From positions 1-64,000 of the forward strand of contig LUPK01000040.1 in NCBI GenBank assembly GCA_001627335.1: a stretch of 64,000 nucleotides of DNA. The letters run 5' to 3'. Both the position numbers and the translations under genes were made by a program. The notes under the pieces were generated by a model that saw only the letters and a program-made list of their open reading frames with translations, was not told the DNA's origin and did not search any database. The stretch's first letter is position 1; the number at the start of each line of letters is the position of its first letter. Source of the DNA: Nocardioides sp. REDSEA-S33_B3 (lineage in GTDB: Bacteria > Actinomycetota > Actinomycetes > Propionibacteriales > Nocardioidaceae). Below, in pieces: positions 43,414-51,578 of the stretch.

Positions 43414-44214
43414 ATGGGCGAGCGTCGGATCCCCGGCTGGCTCTCCGGCGTCATCGGCGTCGGGGTGCTGATGGCGGCGTGGTGGCTCTTCGCGCTGGCC
43501 TTCCGCCCCGACACCGGGACCTACACGCCGGTGCCGTCACCGGGCGCCGTGCTGGGCCAGCTGGTCGAGGACGGCTTCTCGGCGTACTGGGACTCCTTCC
43601 GAGTCACCATCACCGAGGCCGCCTGGGGCTTCCTGTGGGGCAACCTGGCGGCGCTGCTGCTCGCGGCGACCGTCCTGCTCGCGCCGCGACTGGAGCCGAT
43701 CATCGTGCAGGTCGCGGTCGTGTCGTACTGCCTGCCGCTGGTGGCGGTCGGCGGCATCTCGATCGTGGTGCTGGGCGGGGCGACCCGGCCCGGCGACCCG
43801 TCGACGACGGCGATCTTCCTGGCCGCGCTCGCGGTCTTCTTCACCACCGTGGTCGGCGCGCTGCTGGGCTTCAAGGCCGCCGACCGGGCCAGCCTCGACG
43901 TGATCCGCGTCTTCGGCGGCGGGAGGTTCACCCAGCTGCGCAAGGTGCGCCTGGTCGCCGCGCTCCCGGGCATCCTCAACGCGCTGCAGATCGCGGTGCC
44001 CACGGCGTTCCTAGGAGCGGTGCTGGGGGAGTACATGGGCGCCACCGACCGCAGTGTCGGCATCCTGCTGATCCGGTTGCAGGGCAACCTCGACTCCGAG
44101 CGGGTGTGGGCGGTGTTCCTGCTGTGCGCGCTGGTCGCGATGGTCGGGTACGGCGCGCTCGGGCTGGTCTCGCGCCTGGTCACGCCCTGGGTCTCCGGAC
44201 GGAGCACGCCATGA
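43414..44214 (+). CDS. ABC importer permease 1
   Basis: Permease of 266 residues with about six helices and the EAA loop ASLDVIRVFGGGRFTQLRKVRLVAALPGILNALQIAVPTAF. It belongs to the SsuC/TauC group. The stop overlaps the second permease ATG by 4 bases. Having two permease genes implies a heterodimeric channel, unlike the single permease of most taurine-type systems. Confidence 0.9.
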   Translation: MGERRIPGWLSGVIGVGVLMAAWWLFALAFRPDTGTYTPVPSPGAVLGQLVEDGFSAYWDSFRVTITEAAWGFLWGNLAALLLAATVLLAPRLEPIIVQVAVVSYCLPLVAVGGISIVVLGGATRPGDPSTTAIFLAALAVFFTTVVGALLGFKAADRASLDVIRVFGGGRFTQLRKVRLVAALPGILNALQIAVPTAFLGAVLGEYMGATDRSVGILLIRLQGNLDSERVWAVFLLCALVAMVGYGALGLVSRLVTPWVSGRSTP

Positions 44215-45077
44215 GCGGCGGGACCGGCCCCGCGGTCGCGACGGGGAGCGTCGCCGGCACGTCGCGTGCCGTGCTGACCGCTGTGGGCAAGGGCCTGCTC
44301 AACGCCGCGATCACCGTCGGCATCGTGCTGGCCGCGTGGCAGGCACTGATCATGAGCGGGAAGATCTCGCCGTACGTCGCCAAGGGCCCGCTCGACGTGT
44401 GGCGCTTCCTCTTCGTCACCGACCCCGACGCCCGGGCGACCGCGGAGGAGCGCCGCGAGCTGCTCTTCGACCTGGCGGCCGTGTCGCTGAAGGACGCAGC
44501 GATCGGCTTCGTCGTCGGCATGGCGATCGCGATCGTGCTGGCGGTGCTGTTCACGCTGTCGAAGACCGTCGAGGCGGGCGTGATGCCGCTGGCGCTGCTG
44601 TTACGCTCGATCCCACTGGTCTCGATCGCACCGGTGATCATCCTGCTCACCGGTCGCGGCACCACCGCCTCGGTCGCGGTGATCGGCTCGATCGTGGTGC
44701 TGTTCCCCGCGCTGGCGTCGGTGCTCTTCGGGCTCTCGCGAGCCAACAAGGAGAGCCTGGACCTGGTGCGCGTCTACGGCGGCGGCAACCTCGCGGCGCT
44801 GCTGAAGGTCGCCGTCCCCGGCGCCCTGCCCTCGCTCTTCGCCGCGGCGCGCGTCTCGGTGCCGGGCGCGGTCACCGGGGCGCTGCTGGCCGAGTGGCTC
44901 TCGACCGGCAAGGGGGTGGGTGGTCAGATCGTGAAGTTCAACGCGGCCGCCCAGTTCGACAACCTGTGGGCCTCGGTCGCGATCATCACCCTGGTCACGC
45001 TGCTGCTCTACAACCTCGTGCAGCTGGCCGAGACCGTCGTGCTCGCCCGGATGGGGATGAGCCAGTCCCAGCTGTGA
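44211..45077 (+). CDS. ABC importer permease 2
   Basis: Second permease of 288 residues. Hydrophobic helices begin at about residue 28; the EAA loop reads ESLDLVRVYGGGNLAALLKVAVPGALPSLFAAARVSVPGAVTGALLAEWL. ATG 44211 is chosen since it overlaps the previous stop (ATGA); the frame is also open upstream within permease 1. The paralogue relationship to permease 1 is clear from the parallel VRVxGGG motif. Confidence 0.9.
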   Translation: MSGGTGPAVATGSVAGTSRAVLTAVGKGLLNAAITVGIVLAAWQALIMSGKISPYVAKGPLDVWRFLFVTDPDARATAEERRELLFDLAAVSLKDAAIGFVVGMAIAIVLAVLFTLSKTVEAGVMPLALLLRSIPLVSIAPVIILLTGRGTTASVAVIGSIVVLFPALASVLFGLSRANKESLDLVRVYGGGNLAALLKVAVPGALPSLFAAARVSVPGAVTGALLAEWLSTGKGVGGQIVKFNAAAQFDNLWASVAIITLVTLLLYNLVQLAETVVLARMGMSQSQL

Positions 45078-45147
45078 TGGGGCACGCTGTGCTGTCGGTC
45101 GGCCAGTCGGTCAGCACGTCTCGGGAGCACGTCATGGGGGTGGGAGC

Positions 45148-45357
45148 GTGAGGGAGCGCCGCCGCCTCATCGCGATCGGCTTCTACCTCGTCAGCTCGAT
45201 CCTGTGCGTGCTGCTCATCGCCGGCCACGGCCCGTGGGCGGGTCAGACGCTCTGGGAGATCTCGCTCAGCCACGGGCTCAACACCGGCGACCTGCCGGTC
45301 CTCGCGCTGTGGGGCGCCTCGCTGTGGATGTGCTGGCTGCTCTGGCGCGACGCCTGA
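45148..45357 (+). CDS. Small membrane protein, unknown
   Basis: A 69-residue protein with two membrane helices (FYLVSSILCVLLIAG and LPVLALWGASLWMCWLLWR) and a basic N-terminus. Unknown function. It lies 70 bases after the importer operon on the same strand, with GTG start behind GGGGGTGGGAG, and may be its last gene. A block of GGTCTCGAGG repeats follows. Confidence 0.6.
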   Translation: MRERRRLIAIGFYLVSSILCVLLIAGHGPWAGQTLWEISLSHGLNTGDLPVLALWGASLWMCWLLWRDA

Positions 45358-45375
45358 GCGCCTCGCCGGTCGAGA

Positions 45376-45515
45376 GGTCTCGAGGCTCGGCCGTGGAGCG
45401 TCGCTGGTCGAGGTGCGACGAGCGCCAGCGAGGAGCCTCGAGACCCCGGTCGGGATGTCGCTGGTCGAAGGGGTCTCGAGGCTCGGCCGTGGGCCGGCCT
45501 CGCACCTCGACCAGC
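45376..45515. repeat. Intergenic repeat cluster, direct and inverted
   Basis: A 21-base sequence beginning GGTCTCGAGGCTCGGCC occurs exactly twice (45376-45396 and 45472-45492). GCTGGTCGAGGTGCGA (45403-45418) recurs perfectly inverted as TCGCACCTCGACCAGC (45500-45515). The block separates two convergent genes and is a multi-unit copy of the repeat family found elsewhere in the window. Confidence 0.85.
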
Positions 45516-45522
45516 GGTGGGG

Positions 45523-46017
45523 CTAGTACTGCGTCCGGTCCGCCTTCGCCAGCCACGCGTCGAAGGGGGCGAAGGAGCCCTCGAGCACGAGCGGCGCGAC
45601 GGGGGTCTCCCACTGCTCGCGCGGGGTGTCGAAGAGGTCGTAGAACGCGCGGTCGTCGAAGCCGCCGCGGGCGGCGTCGTCCCGGTCGGCGGCGAAGGTG
45701 ACCCGGTCCAGGCGTGCCCACAGCGCGGAGGCCAGGCACAGTGGGCACGGCTCGCACGAGGTGTAGAGGACGCAGCCGGCCAGCGAGAAGTCGCCGATCT
45801 CCCGGCACGCGGCACGGATCGCGACGACCTCGGCGTGCGCGGTGGGGTCGAGGTCACGGGTGACCCGGTTCTGCCCGGTGGCGAGCACCTCGCCGTCGCG
45901 CACCACGAGCGCCCCGAACGGTCCGCCGCCGGCCGCGACGTTGGCGACCGCCAGGTCGACGGCCTGTTGCAGGAAGTCCTCGTGGGTCTGCGGGGTGCGG
46001 GTCAGGGGATCGGGCAC
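45523..46017 (-). CDS. guaD: Guanine deaminase (CDA fold, GuaD type)
   Basis: Zinc hydrolase of 164 residues converting guanine to xanthine. Zinc motifs of the cytidine-deaminase fold are THAEVVAIRAACREIG (HAE) and YTSCEPCPLCLASALWA (PCxxC). Length and the aromatic C-terminus (ADRTQY) match the Bacillus GuaD branch rather than tRNA or cytosine deaminases. It is the last gene of the purine operon and overlaps the xanthine dehydrogenase gene by 16 bases, which supports guanine as substrate. Confidence 0.88.
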   Translation of the reverse strand: MPDPLTRTPQTHEDFLQQAVDLAVANVAAGGGPFGALVVRDGEVLATGQNRVTRDLDPTAHAEVVAIRAACREIGDFSLAGCVLYTSCEPCPLCLASALWARLDRVTFAADRDDAARGGFDDRAFYDLFDTPREQWETPVAPLVLEGSFAPFDAWLAKADRTQY

Positions 46018-48695
46018 GGGTCCTCCTCGGACGTCAGGAGCCGCCAGACCCGGTCGCGGCTCATCGGGAGCTCGCGGGGGCGGCGGCCGGTGGCGTCGCG
46101 GACGGCGTTGGCCACGGCGGGGGCGACGGGGTTGTAGGGGGCCTCGCTCATCGACTTCGCGCCGAGCGGCCCGACCGGGTCGACGGTGTCGGCGAAGAGC
46201 ACCTCGGTGTGCGGCACCTGCCCGATCTGGGGCACGCGGTAGTCGCGGAACGTGCGGGTGGTGACCACACCGTCCTCGAGCCGCACCTCCTCCTGCAGTG
46301 CGGACCCGAAGCCCTGGGCCACACCGCCCTCGACCTGGCCGCGCAGCTGCTCGGGGTTGAGCACGACCCCGGCGTCGGCGGCGTGCACGCTGCGCAGCAC
46401 CCGCACCTCGCCGGTCGGCGGGTGCACCGCCACCCGGACGCCGTGCACGTTGAAGGCCACCGAGCGCGGGGTTCCGTGGTGCTCGCCGGTGCCGACCAGC
46501 GGGCGCCGGGTCTCCCCGGCGTCGAGGCGCCGGGCGAGGTCCTGCGCCGCGGCGTGGACCGCCCCGCCGGCGACGACCGAGCCGGTGGAGCCGTAGGCCC
46601 CGGTGTCGTACGCCGCTGCGTCGGTGTCACCGCCGCGGACCCGGATCCGGGCCGGGTCGACGCGGTCCCCGAGGGCCGTGGCGACCAGCTGCGCGTGGAC
46701 CGTGGCGGACCCGTTGCCGAACTCCGCGCTCCCGACCCCGACCTCGACCGACCCGTCCTCGGTCAGCGTCACGGTGGCGGTGCTGTGGTGCCCGCGCGGC
46801 GGGATGGTCGCGATCATGGCGGCGGCCAGCCCCTCGCCGACCAGCCACCCCGAACCCGGCGGCCCGTCCTCTGTGGCGGCCAGCGCCCGCTCGACGAGGT
46901 CCAGGCACTGGGGCAGCCCGTCGGTGGCGTGCACGATGTCGTCGACGGCCGGTCCGTTGACGACCAGCTCGTCGCCGGGCACGACCGCGTTGCGGCGCCT
47001 GATCTCCGCAGCGCTGAGGCCGACCTCGCGGGCCAGGTCGTCCAGCGCGGACTCGATCGCGAAGATCACCTGCCCCAGGCCGTAGCCGCGGAACGCCCCG
47101 GCCGGGACGGTGTGGGTGTACACCGCCTCGGCGTCGACGCGCTTGTTGGCGCAGCGGTAGAGCGCGACCGACTCGTGGCAGCCGTGGAAGAGGACGCCGA
47201 CGGCGTGGTTGCCGTAGGCGCCGGTGTCGCTGAGCACGTCGAGCCGCATCGCGGTCAGCACCCCGCCGGCGTCGGCCCCGAGCTCCACCTCGACCCGGAA
47301 CGGGTGCCGACCCGGCACCAGCGTGAACTGCTGCTCCCGGGTCAGCTCCCACTGCACCGGCCGGTGCACGCCGCGCTCGGCCAACCGGAGCACCGCCAGC
47401 GCCACGAGGTCCTCGACGAGCATCTCCTGCTTGCCACCGAAGCCGCCGCCGACCCGACCGGTCGACACCCGCACCTGCGACGGCTCCAGCCCCAGCACGT
47501 GCGCGAGCTCGTCGCGCACCAGGAACGGCACCTGGCTCGACGAGCGCACCACCAGCCGCCCACCCTCGGCCAGCGGCGCGTCCAGCCAGGCCCGCGCCGC
47601 ATGGGTCTCCATCGCGGCCTGGTTGACCCGGGCCGTGCGCCAGGTGCCGTGGACGCGGTGGGTGGCGGCGGCGAGCCCAGCGGCTACGTCGCCGACCTCG
47701 CCGTGCGTCTGGGCGACCACGTTGCGACCCGGCTCGCTGATGCGGGAGGTGGCGGGATCCTTCTCCCCGTGCACGAGCGGTGCACCGGCCGCGCGGGCGG
47801 ACTCGGGGTCGTGGACGGCCGGCCTGACGTCGTACTCCACGTGGAGGAGGCGGAGCGCGGCCTCGGCGATGGCCGGGGAGTCGGCGACGACGGCGGCCAC
47901 GCGCTGCCCGGCGAAGCGGACCACGTCGTCGAGGACGCGGGTGTCGTCGGGGTCGTCGAGCCGGCTGTCGTGGCGCGCGGTCGAGAACAGCACACCGGGG
48001 TCGTCGCGATGGGTCAGCACCAGGTGCACCCCGGGCAGCGCCTCCGCCGCTGCGGTGTCGATGCGGGTGATCGCCGCGTGGCTGTGCGGGCTCTGCAGCA
48101 CCGCGAGGTGGAGCGTGTCGGTGGCGGGGTCAGTGGTGGCGTCCGTGACGGGCAGGTCGAGCGTGTACGCCGCTCGGCCGGTCACCACGTCGACCGCGGC
48201 GGGCGGGCGGGTCGACTCCCCGACGGCCGTCTCCGGTGGTCTCGACGCCAGCGACGAGCGGGCGTCGAGACCACCTGGGGGGACCTCGGCCGACTGCTGG
48301 GCGATCGCGTCGCGGATGCTGCGGTAGCCGGTGCAGCGGCACAGGTTGCCCTTGAGGTCGCGGTCGGTGCAGGCACCTGTGGAGGCCGTGACCACGAAAC
48401 CGGCGGTGCAGAAGCCGCACTGGAAGCCCTGCGCCTCGAGGAAGGCCCGTTGGGTGGGGTGCAGGTCGTCCGGGGAGCCGAGCCCGGCGAGCGTGGTGAC
48501 CTCGGCGTCGGCAGCGCGGACCGCGGGCACCAGGCAGGACTGCCGCGGCTGCCCGTCGACGAGCACGGTGCAGGCGCCGCAGTCGCCGGCGTCGCAGCCC
48601 TTCTTCACGTCCAGGTGGCCGGCGGCGCGCAGGTAGGTACGCAGGCACTGACCGGGGGCCGGCGGAGTGTCGGTGGGGGAGCCGTTGACGATCAT
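46002..48695 (-). CDS. Xanthine dehydrogenase, fused Fe-S and molybdopterin subunits
   Basis: Oxidises hypoxanthine/xanthine to urate. The 897-residue chain joins a two-cluster [2Fe-2S] unit (residues 1-138) with the molybdenum-cofactor subunit (about 165-897). Cluster ligands are in KGCDAGDCGACTVLVDG, then QCGFCTAGF and CRCTGYRSI. Cofactor segments include GRVGGGFGGKQEMLVED, AGAFRGYGLGQ and the C-terminal SMSEAPYNPVAPAVANAV with the base Glu. This layout equals aldehyde oxidoreductase Mop and E. coli XdhD. The linker (residues ~141-154) is encoded by a palindromic repeat. Start overlaps the FAD-subunit stop by 4 bases. Molybdate would come from the modABC operon. Confidence 0.92.
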   Translation of the reverse strand: MIVNGSPTDTPPAPGQCLRTYLRAAGHLDVKKGCDAGDCGACTVLVDGQPRQSCLVPAVRAADAEVTTLAGLGSPDDLHPTQRAFLEAQGFQCGFCTAGFVVTASTGACTDRDLKGNLCRCTGYRSIRDAIAQQSAEVPPGGLDARSSLASRPPETAVGESTRPPAAVDVVTGRAAYTLDLPVTDATTDPATDTLHLAVLQSPHSHAAITRIDTAAAEALPGVHLVLTHRDDPGVLFSTARHDSRLDDPDDTRVLDDVVRFAGQRVAAVVADSPAIAEAALRLLHVEYDVRPAVHDPESARAAGAPLVHGEKDPATSRISEPGRNVVAQTHGEVGDVAAGLAAATHRVHGTWRTARVNQAAMETHAARAWLDAPLAEGGRLVVRSSSQVPFLVRDELAHVLGLEPSQVRVSTGRVGGGFGGKQEMLVEDLVALAVLRLAERGVHRPVQWELTREQQFTLVPGRHPFRVEVELGADAGGVLTAMRLDVLSDTGAYGNHAVGVLFHGCHESVALYRCANKRVDAEAVYTHTVPAGAFRGYGLGQVIFAIESALDDLAREVGLSAAEIRRRNAVVPGDELVVNGPAVDDIVHATDGLPQCLDLVERALAATEDGPPGSGWLVGEGLAAAMIATIPPRGHHSTATVTLTEDGSVEVGVGSAEFGNGSATVHAQLVATALGDRVDPARIRVRGGDTDAAAYDTGAYGSTGSVVAGGAVHAAAQDLARRLDAGETRRPLVGTGEHHGTPRSVAFNVHGVRVAVHPPTGEVRVLRSVHAADAGVVLNPEQLRGQVEGGVAQGFGSALQEEVRLEDGVVTTRTFRDYRVPQIGQVPHTEVLFADTVDPVGPLGAKSMSEAPYNPVAPAVANAVRDATGRRPRELPMSRDRVWRLLTSEEDPCPIP
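48235..48275. repeat. Palindromic repeat unit inside the xanthine dehydrogenase gene
   Basis: GGTGGTCTCGACGCC (48235-48249) and GGCGTCGAGACCACC (48261-48275) are perfectly complementary, 15 bases each, around an 11-base loop containing GCGACGAGC. This is the intergenic GGTCTCGA repeat family, here in frame and translated as GGLDARSSLASRPP between the Fe-S and Mo domains. Confidence 0.85.
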
Positions 48696-49441
48696 CCGAG
48701 CTCCTCGCGGACCTCGGCGAGGCAGCGGGCGGTCTGTGCCACCCGCCAGTCGCGCGCACCGTGGGCGTCCTCGTGCCAGCAGTCGATCGCCTCGACGCCC
48801 TGACCGTCGGCGAGCACGACCGGTCGGGTGGTGGAGCCGGTGACGGTGACCCGGACGCCGTCGGCCGTGCGCAGCCCGATCACGACTCCGGCGGAGCGGC
48901 CGAGGTCGGCCAGCGAGAAGCAGCGGTGGGCGACGGGCGCGGCCAGGGACGCGGCGGGGACGTCGAAGCAGCGCACGACCTCGCCGGAGGTGAGCGACGT
49001 GGCCGCGTTGCCGACCACGAGGTCCGCGACGGCGACGAGCCGCTCGTCACCGTCGGGGGTCCACACGACGGCCGTCGCGTCGAGCCCGGCCAGCAGCGAG
49101 GTCATCGCGCCGGCCGGCAGCCCGAGGCAGACGTTGCCGCCGACGGTGGCGACCGCCTGCACCTTGGGAGACATCAGCAGCGCGTCGGCGCACCACGCGA
49201 AGAGGCCGCCGCGCTCACGCAGCACCGCGACCGGACAGGTCGCGGCGATCCGCAGCGAGCCGTCGGGCAGCTGCTCGAGGTCCGGCCAGCCCAGCGTGGT
49301 GAGGTCGACGAGGCCGGTGGTGGCCGGCTGCGGCTCGGAGAAGAGCCAGGTGCCGCCGGCGAGCAGGGTCTCGCCGACACCGAGGAGCAGGTCCTCGCGC
49401 CGGCGCGCGAGCCGGTGGGAGGAGACGGTCGTGAGGTCCAT
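48692..49441 (-). CDS. Xanthine dehydrogenase FAD-binding subunit
   Basis: FAD subunit (CoxM/XdhB type) of 249 residues passing electrons from the Fe-S clusters to NAD+. The FAD pyrophosphate loop is reduced to GETLLAGGTWLFSE, and the second site ATVGGNVCLGLPAGAMTSLLAGLDA is intact. ATG 49441 is chosen as the conserved start (MDLTTVSSHRLARR); it shares one base with the regulator stop. Gene overlaps the fused Fe-S/Mo gene by 4 bases. Confidence 0.88.
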   Translation of the reverse strand: MDLTTVSSHRLARRREDLLLGVGETLLAGGTWLFSEPQPATTGLVDLTTLGWPDLEQLPDGSLRIAATCPVAVLRERGGLFAWCADALLMSPKVQAVATVGGNVCLGLPAGAMTSLLAGLDATAVVWTPDGDERLVAVADLVVGNAATSLTSGEVVRCFDVPAASLAAPVAHRCFSLADLGRSAGVVIGLRTADGVRVTVTGSTTRPVVLADGQGVEAIDCWHEDAHGARDWRVAQTARCLAEVREELG

Positions 49442-50295
49442 CAGCCGCCCTCCACCTCGGCCATCCGCTCGTAGGCGCGGCTGATCGCGCGGACCCGCTG
49501 CTGCGCGGGGTCGCCGAGGGTGGCCAGCACCCCGTCGGCCAGCACGCTGACCAGGCTCATCGCCGCGGCGTAGGAGTCGAAGGCCAGCGCGCTGGAGACC
49601 GGGCACTCCAGCCACAGCGTGGCCGTGCGGGCGTGCTCGATCGCGGTGGGGTCCGCGACCAGCACCACGTCGGCCCCGCTGGCCGCGGCCTCGCGCAGCA
49701 CGTCGCCGAAGCCGGCCGGGCGGCGCCGGAAGCCGACCACGACCACGGCGTCCCCGGGCCCCACGTCGGCGAGCTCCTCGCCGACGACCTGACCGGGCAG
49801 CGGCGCGAGCCGCACGTCGCCGCGGGCGTGGGCCAGCTGCTGGCGCAGGTGCAGCGCCACGGGGTGGCTGTTGCGCCAGCCCACGACGGTCACCCGTCGG
49901 GCGGCGGCCAGCAGCGCGACGACCTGCGGGACGACGGGGTGCTCGACCGCGCGGCGTACGACCTCGGCCTCGCGGGCCAGGTGCGTGGGCAGGTCGCCCC
50001 AGCTACCGCCGTCGCGGCTACGGGGCTCACCGGTGGAGGTGCGCAGGGTGCGCAGGTGCTCGCGGACCTCGTCGAAGTCGGCGAAGCCCAACGACCGGAA
50101 GAGCCTGCTCATCGTCGCCTTGGAGACCCCGGCCAGCTGGGCGAGCTCGGCCGCGCGGTAGGTCGCGAGGTCGTCGAGGTGCTCGAGCAGGGTCGCGGCG
50201 GCCTTGCGCTCCTGGGGGGAGAGGTCCATCCGGGTGGCGGCGATCCGCTCCTCGATGCGCAGTTCGGTCATGTCGGGCGAGGTCGGGACGCTCAT
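49441..50295 (-). CDS. RpiR/MurR-family regulator of purine catabolism
   Basis: Regulator of 284 residues. The N-terminal HTH_6 domain (SPQERKAAATLLEHLDDLATYRAAELAQLAGVSKATMSRLFRSLGF) precedes a SIS domain (RRVTVVGWRNSHPVALHLRQQLAH, then DAVVVVGFRRRPAG), which senses small molecules. It lies inside the purine operon, overlapping both neighbours, so it very likely controls it; the TGAAAC/GTTTCA boxes upstream of the operon are candidate targets. Ligand unknown, perhaps urate or an ureide. Confidence 0.88.
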   Translation of the reverse strand: MSVPTSPDMTELRIEERIAATRMDLSPQERKAAATLLEHLDDLATYRAAELAQLAGVSKATMSRLFRSLGFADFDEVREHLRTLRTSTGEPRSRDGGSWGDLPTHLAREAEVVRRAVEHPVVPQVVALLAAARRVTVVGWRNSHPVALHLRQQLAHARGDVRLAPLPGQVVGEELADVGPGDAVVVVGFRRRPAGFGDVLREAAASGADVVLVADPTAIEHARTATLWLECPVSSALAFDSYAAAMSLVSVLADGVLATLGDPAQQRVRAISRAYERMAEVEGG

Positions 50296-51578
50296 GCCGG
50301 GCTCGATCGCAGGTCGCGGGCGGCGTACGTCGCGGCGGTGGCGCGCACGGCGGCCTCGAACGCGTCCAGGCCGACCTCGACGTCCTCGAGCAGCACCGCC
50401 TCGTCGGGGTGGTGGCTGATGCCGTCGTGGCAGCGCAGGAAGAGCATGCCGATGTCGGTGATCCGCGCCATCGCCATGGCGTCGTGCCCGGCGCGGCTCC
50501 ACAGGCCCAGCGGGTCCTGCTGTCCCGTGGACCCGATGCCGGCGACGACGGCGTCGGTGAGCCACGGCGCGCACGGGGCGGCGGGGGCGCGGTGCCGCTC
50601 CTGGGCCTCGAAGCGCAGCCCGCGGGCCTCGCACATCTCCTCGAGCCGCCGCTCCATCCGCGCCCACATCGCGTCGCGCGCCTCGTCGGTGGCCGCGCGC
50701 AGGTCGAGGCTGAGGTCGGCGCGACCGGGGATCACGTTGACCGCGCCCGGCTGCACCTCGATGCGGCCGACGGTCGCGATGCAGCCGTCGTGCTCGTCGG
50801 CGTCCCCGGACGCGCGCGCCATCCGCTCGATCTCGGTGATCACCTCGGCGGCGCCGACGAGGGCGTCGCGACGGCGGGCGTACGGCGTGCCGCCGGCGTG
50901 CCGGGCCTCGCCCACCACCGAGAGGCGGAACCGCCGTGCCCCCGCGATCGTCGTGACGTAGCCCAGCGGCTCGTCGCGGGCCTCGAGGTAGGGGCCCTGC
51001 TCGATGTGTGCCTCGAGGTAGCCGACGAGCTCGTGCGGCTGCCGCGCCGCCTCGTGGACCCGGCGTGGGTCCAGACCGAAGTCGAGGAACGCCTGGTGCA
51101 GCGTCACCCCGTCGCGGTCGCGCAGGTCCCACCAGTCCTCGAGCCAGTGCCCGGCGACGGCCTGGGAGCCGAGCAGGGCGGTGCCGAAGCGCGAGCCCTC
51201 CTCGTCGCTGAAGCCGATCAGCTCCAGGGCGAAGGGGAGCTCGACGTCGTGCAGCCGCTGGGCCACGGCGATCGCCATGACGACCCCCAGCATCCCGTCG
51301 TAGGAGCCGGCGTCGGGGACGGTGTCGAGGTGGGAGCCGAGGAGCAGCGCGGGCAGTCCGGGTTCGCGGCCCTCGCGTCGGCCGCACACGTTGCCGGCGG
51401 CGTCGACCCAGGTGCGCAGACCGGCGTCGGCCATCCAGCCGGCGACCACCTGGTTGGCCTGGGCGTGCTGGCGGGTCAGGTGGGTGCGCTCGAGGTGGAC
51501 CGGGTGGGCGGAGTAGCGGGCGAGCTCGTGGCAGCGGTCCAGCACCAGGGCCGCGTCGCTGGAGGTCCCGCCGCTCAC
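50292..51578 (-). CDS. allC: Allantoate amidohydrolase (M20 family)
   Basis: Metal-dependent hydrolase of 428 residues, releasing CO2 and ammonia from allantoate to give ureidoglycine. M20 metal ligands are visible: LLLGSHLDTVPDAGSYDGMLGV, GFSDEEGSRFG and YLEAHIEQGPYLEA; later AGHDAMAMARI and HHPDEAV hold the remaining ligand and His. The family also includes N-carbamoylase (HyuC); the position between pucG and regulator genes favours allantoate. GTG 51578 overlaps the pucG stop by 4 bases. Confidence 0.87.
   Translation of the reverse strand: MSGGTSSDAALVLDRCHELARYSAHPVHLERTHLTRQHAQANQVVAGWMADAGLRTWVDAAGNVCGRREGREPGLPALLLGSHLDTVPDAGSYDGMLGVVMAIAVAQRLHDVELPFALELIGFSDEEGSRFGTALLGSQAVAGHWLEDWWDLRDRDGVTLHQAFLDFGLDPRRVHEAARQPHELVGYLEAHIEQGPYLEARDEPLGYVTTIAGARRFRLSVVGEARHAGGTPYARRRDALVGAAEVITEIERMARASGDADEHDGCIATVGRIEVQPGAVNVIPGRADLSLDLRAATDEARDAMWARMERRLEEMCEARGLRFEAQERHRAPAAPCAPWLTDAVVAGIGSTGQQDPLGLWSRAGHDAMAMARITDIGMLFLRCHDGISHHPDEAVLLEDVEVGLDAFEAAVRATAATYAARDLRSSPA

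Noticed and set aside
46209..48803. 864-residue open frame antisense to xanthine dehydrogenase
   Set aside because: Long only because of high GC; no recognisable motifs, while the minus strand carries complete Fe-S and Mo motifs.
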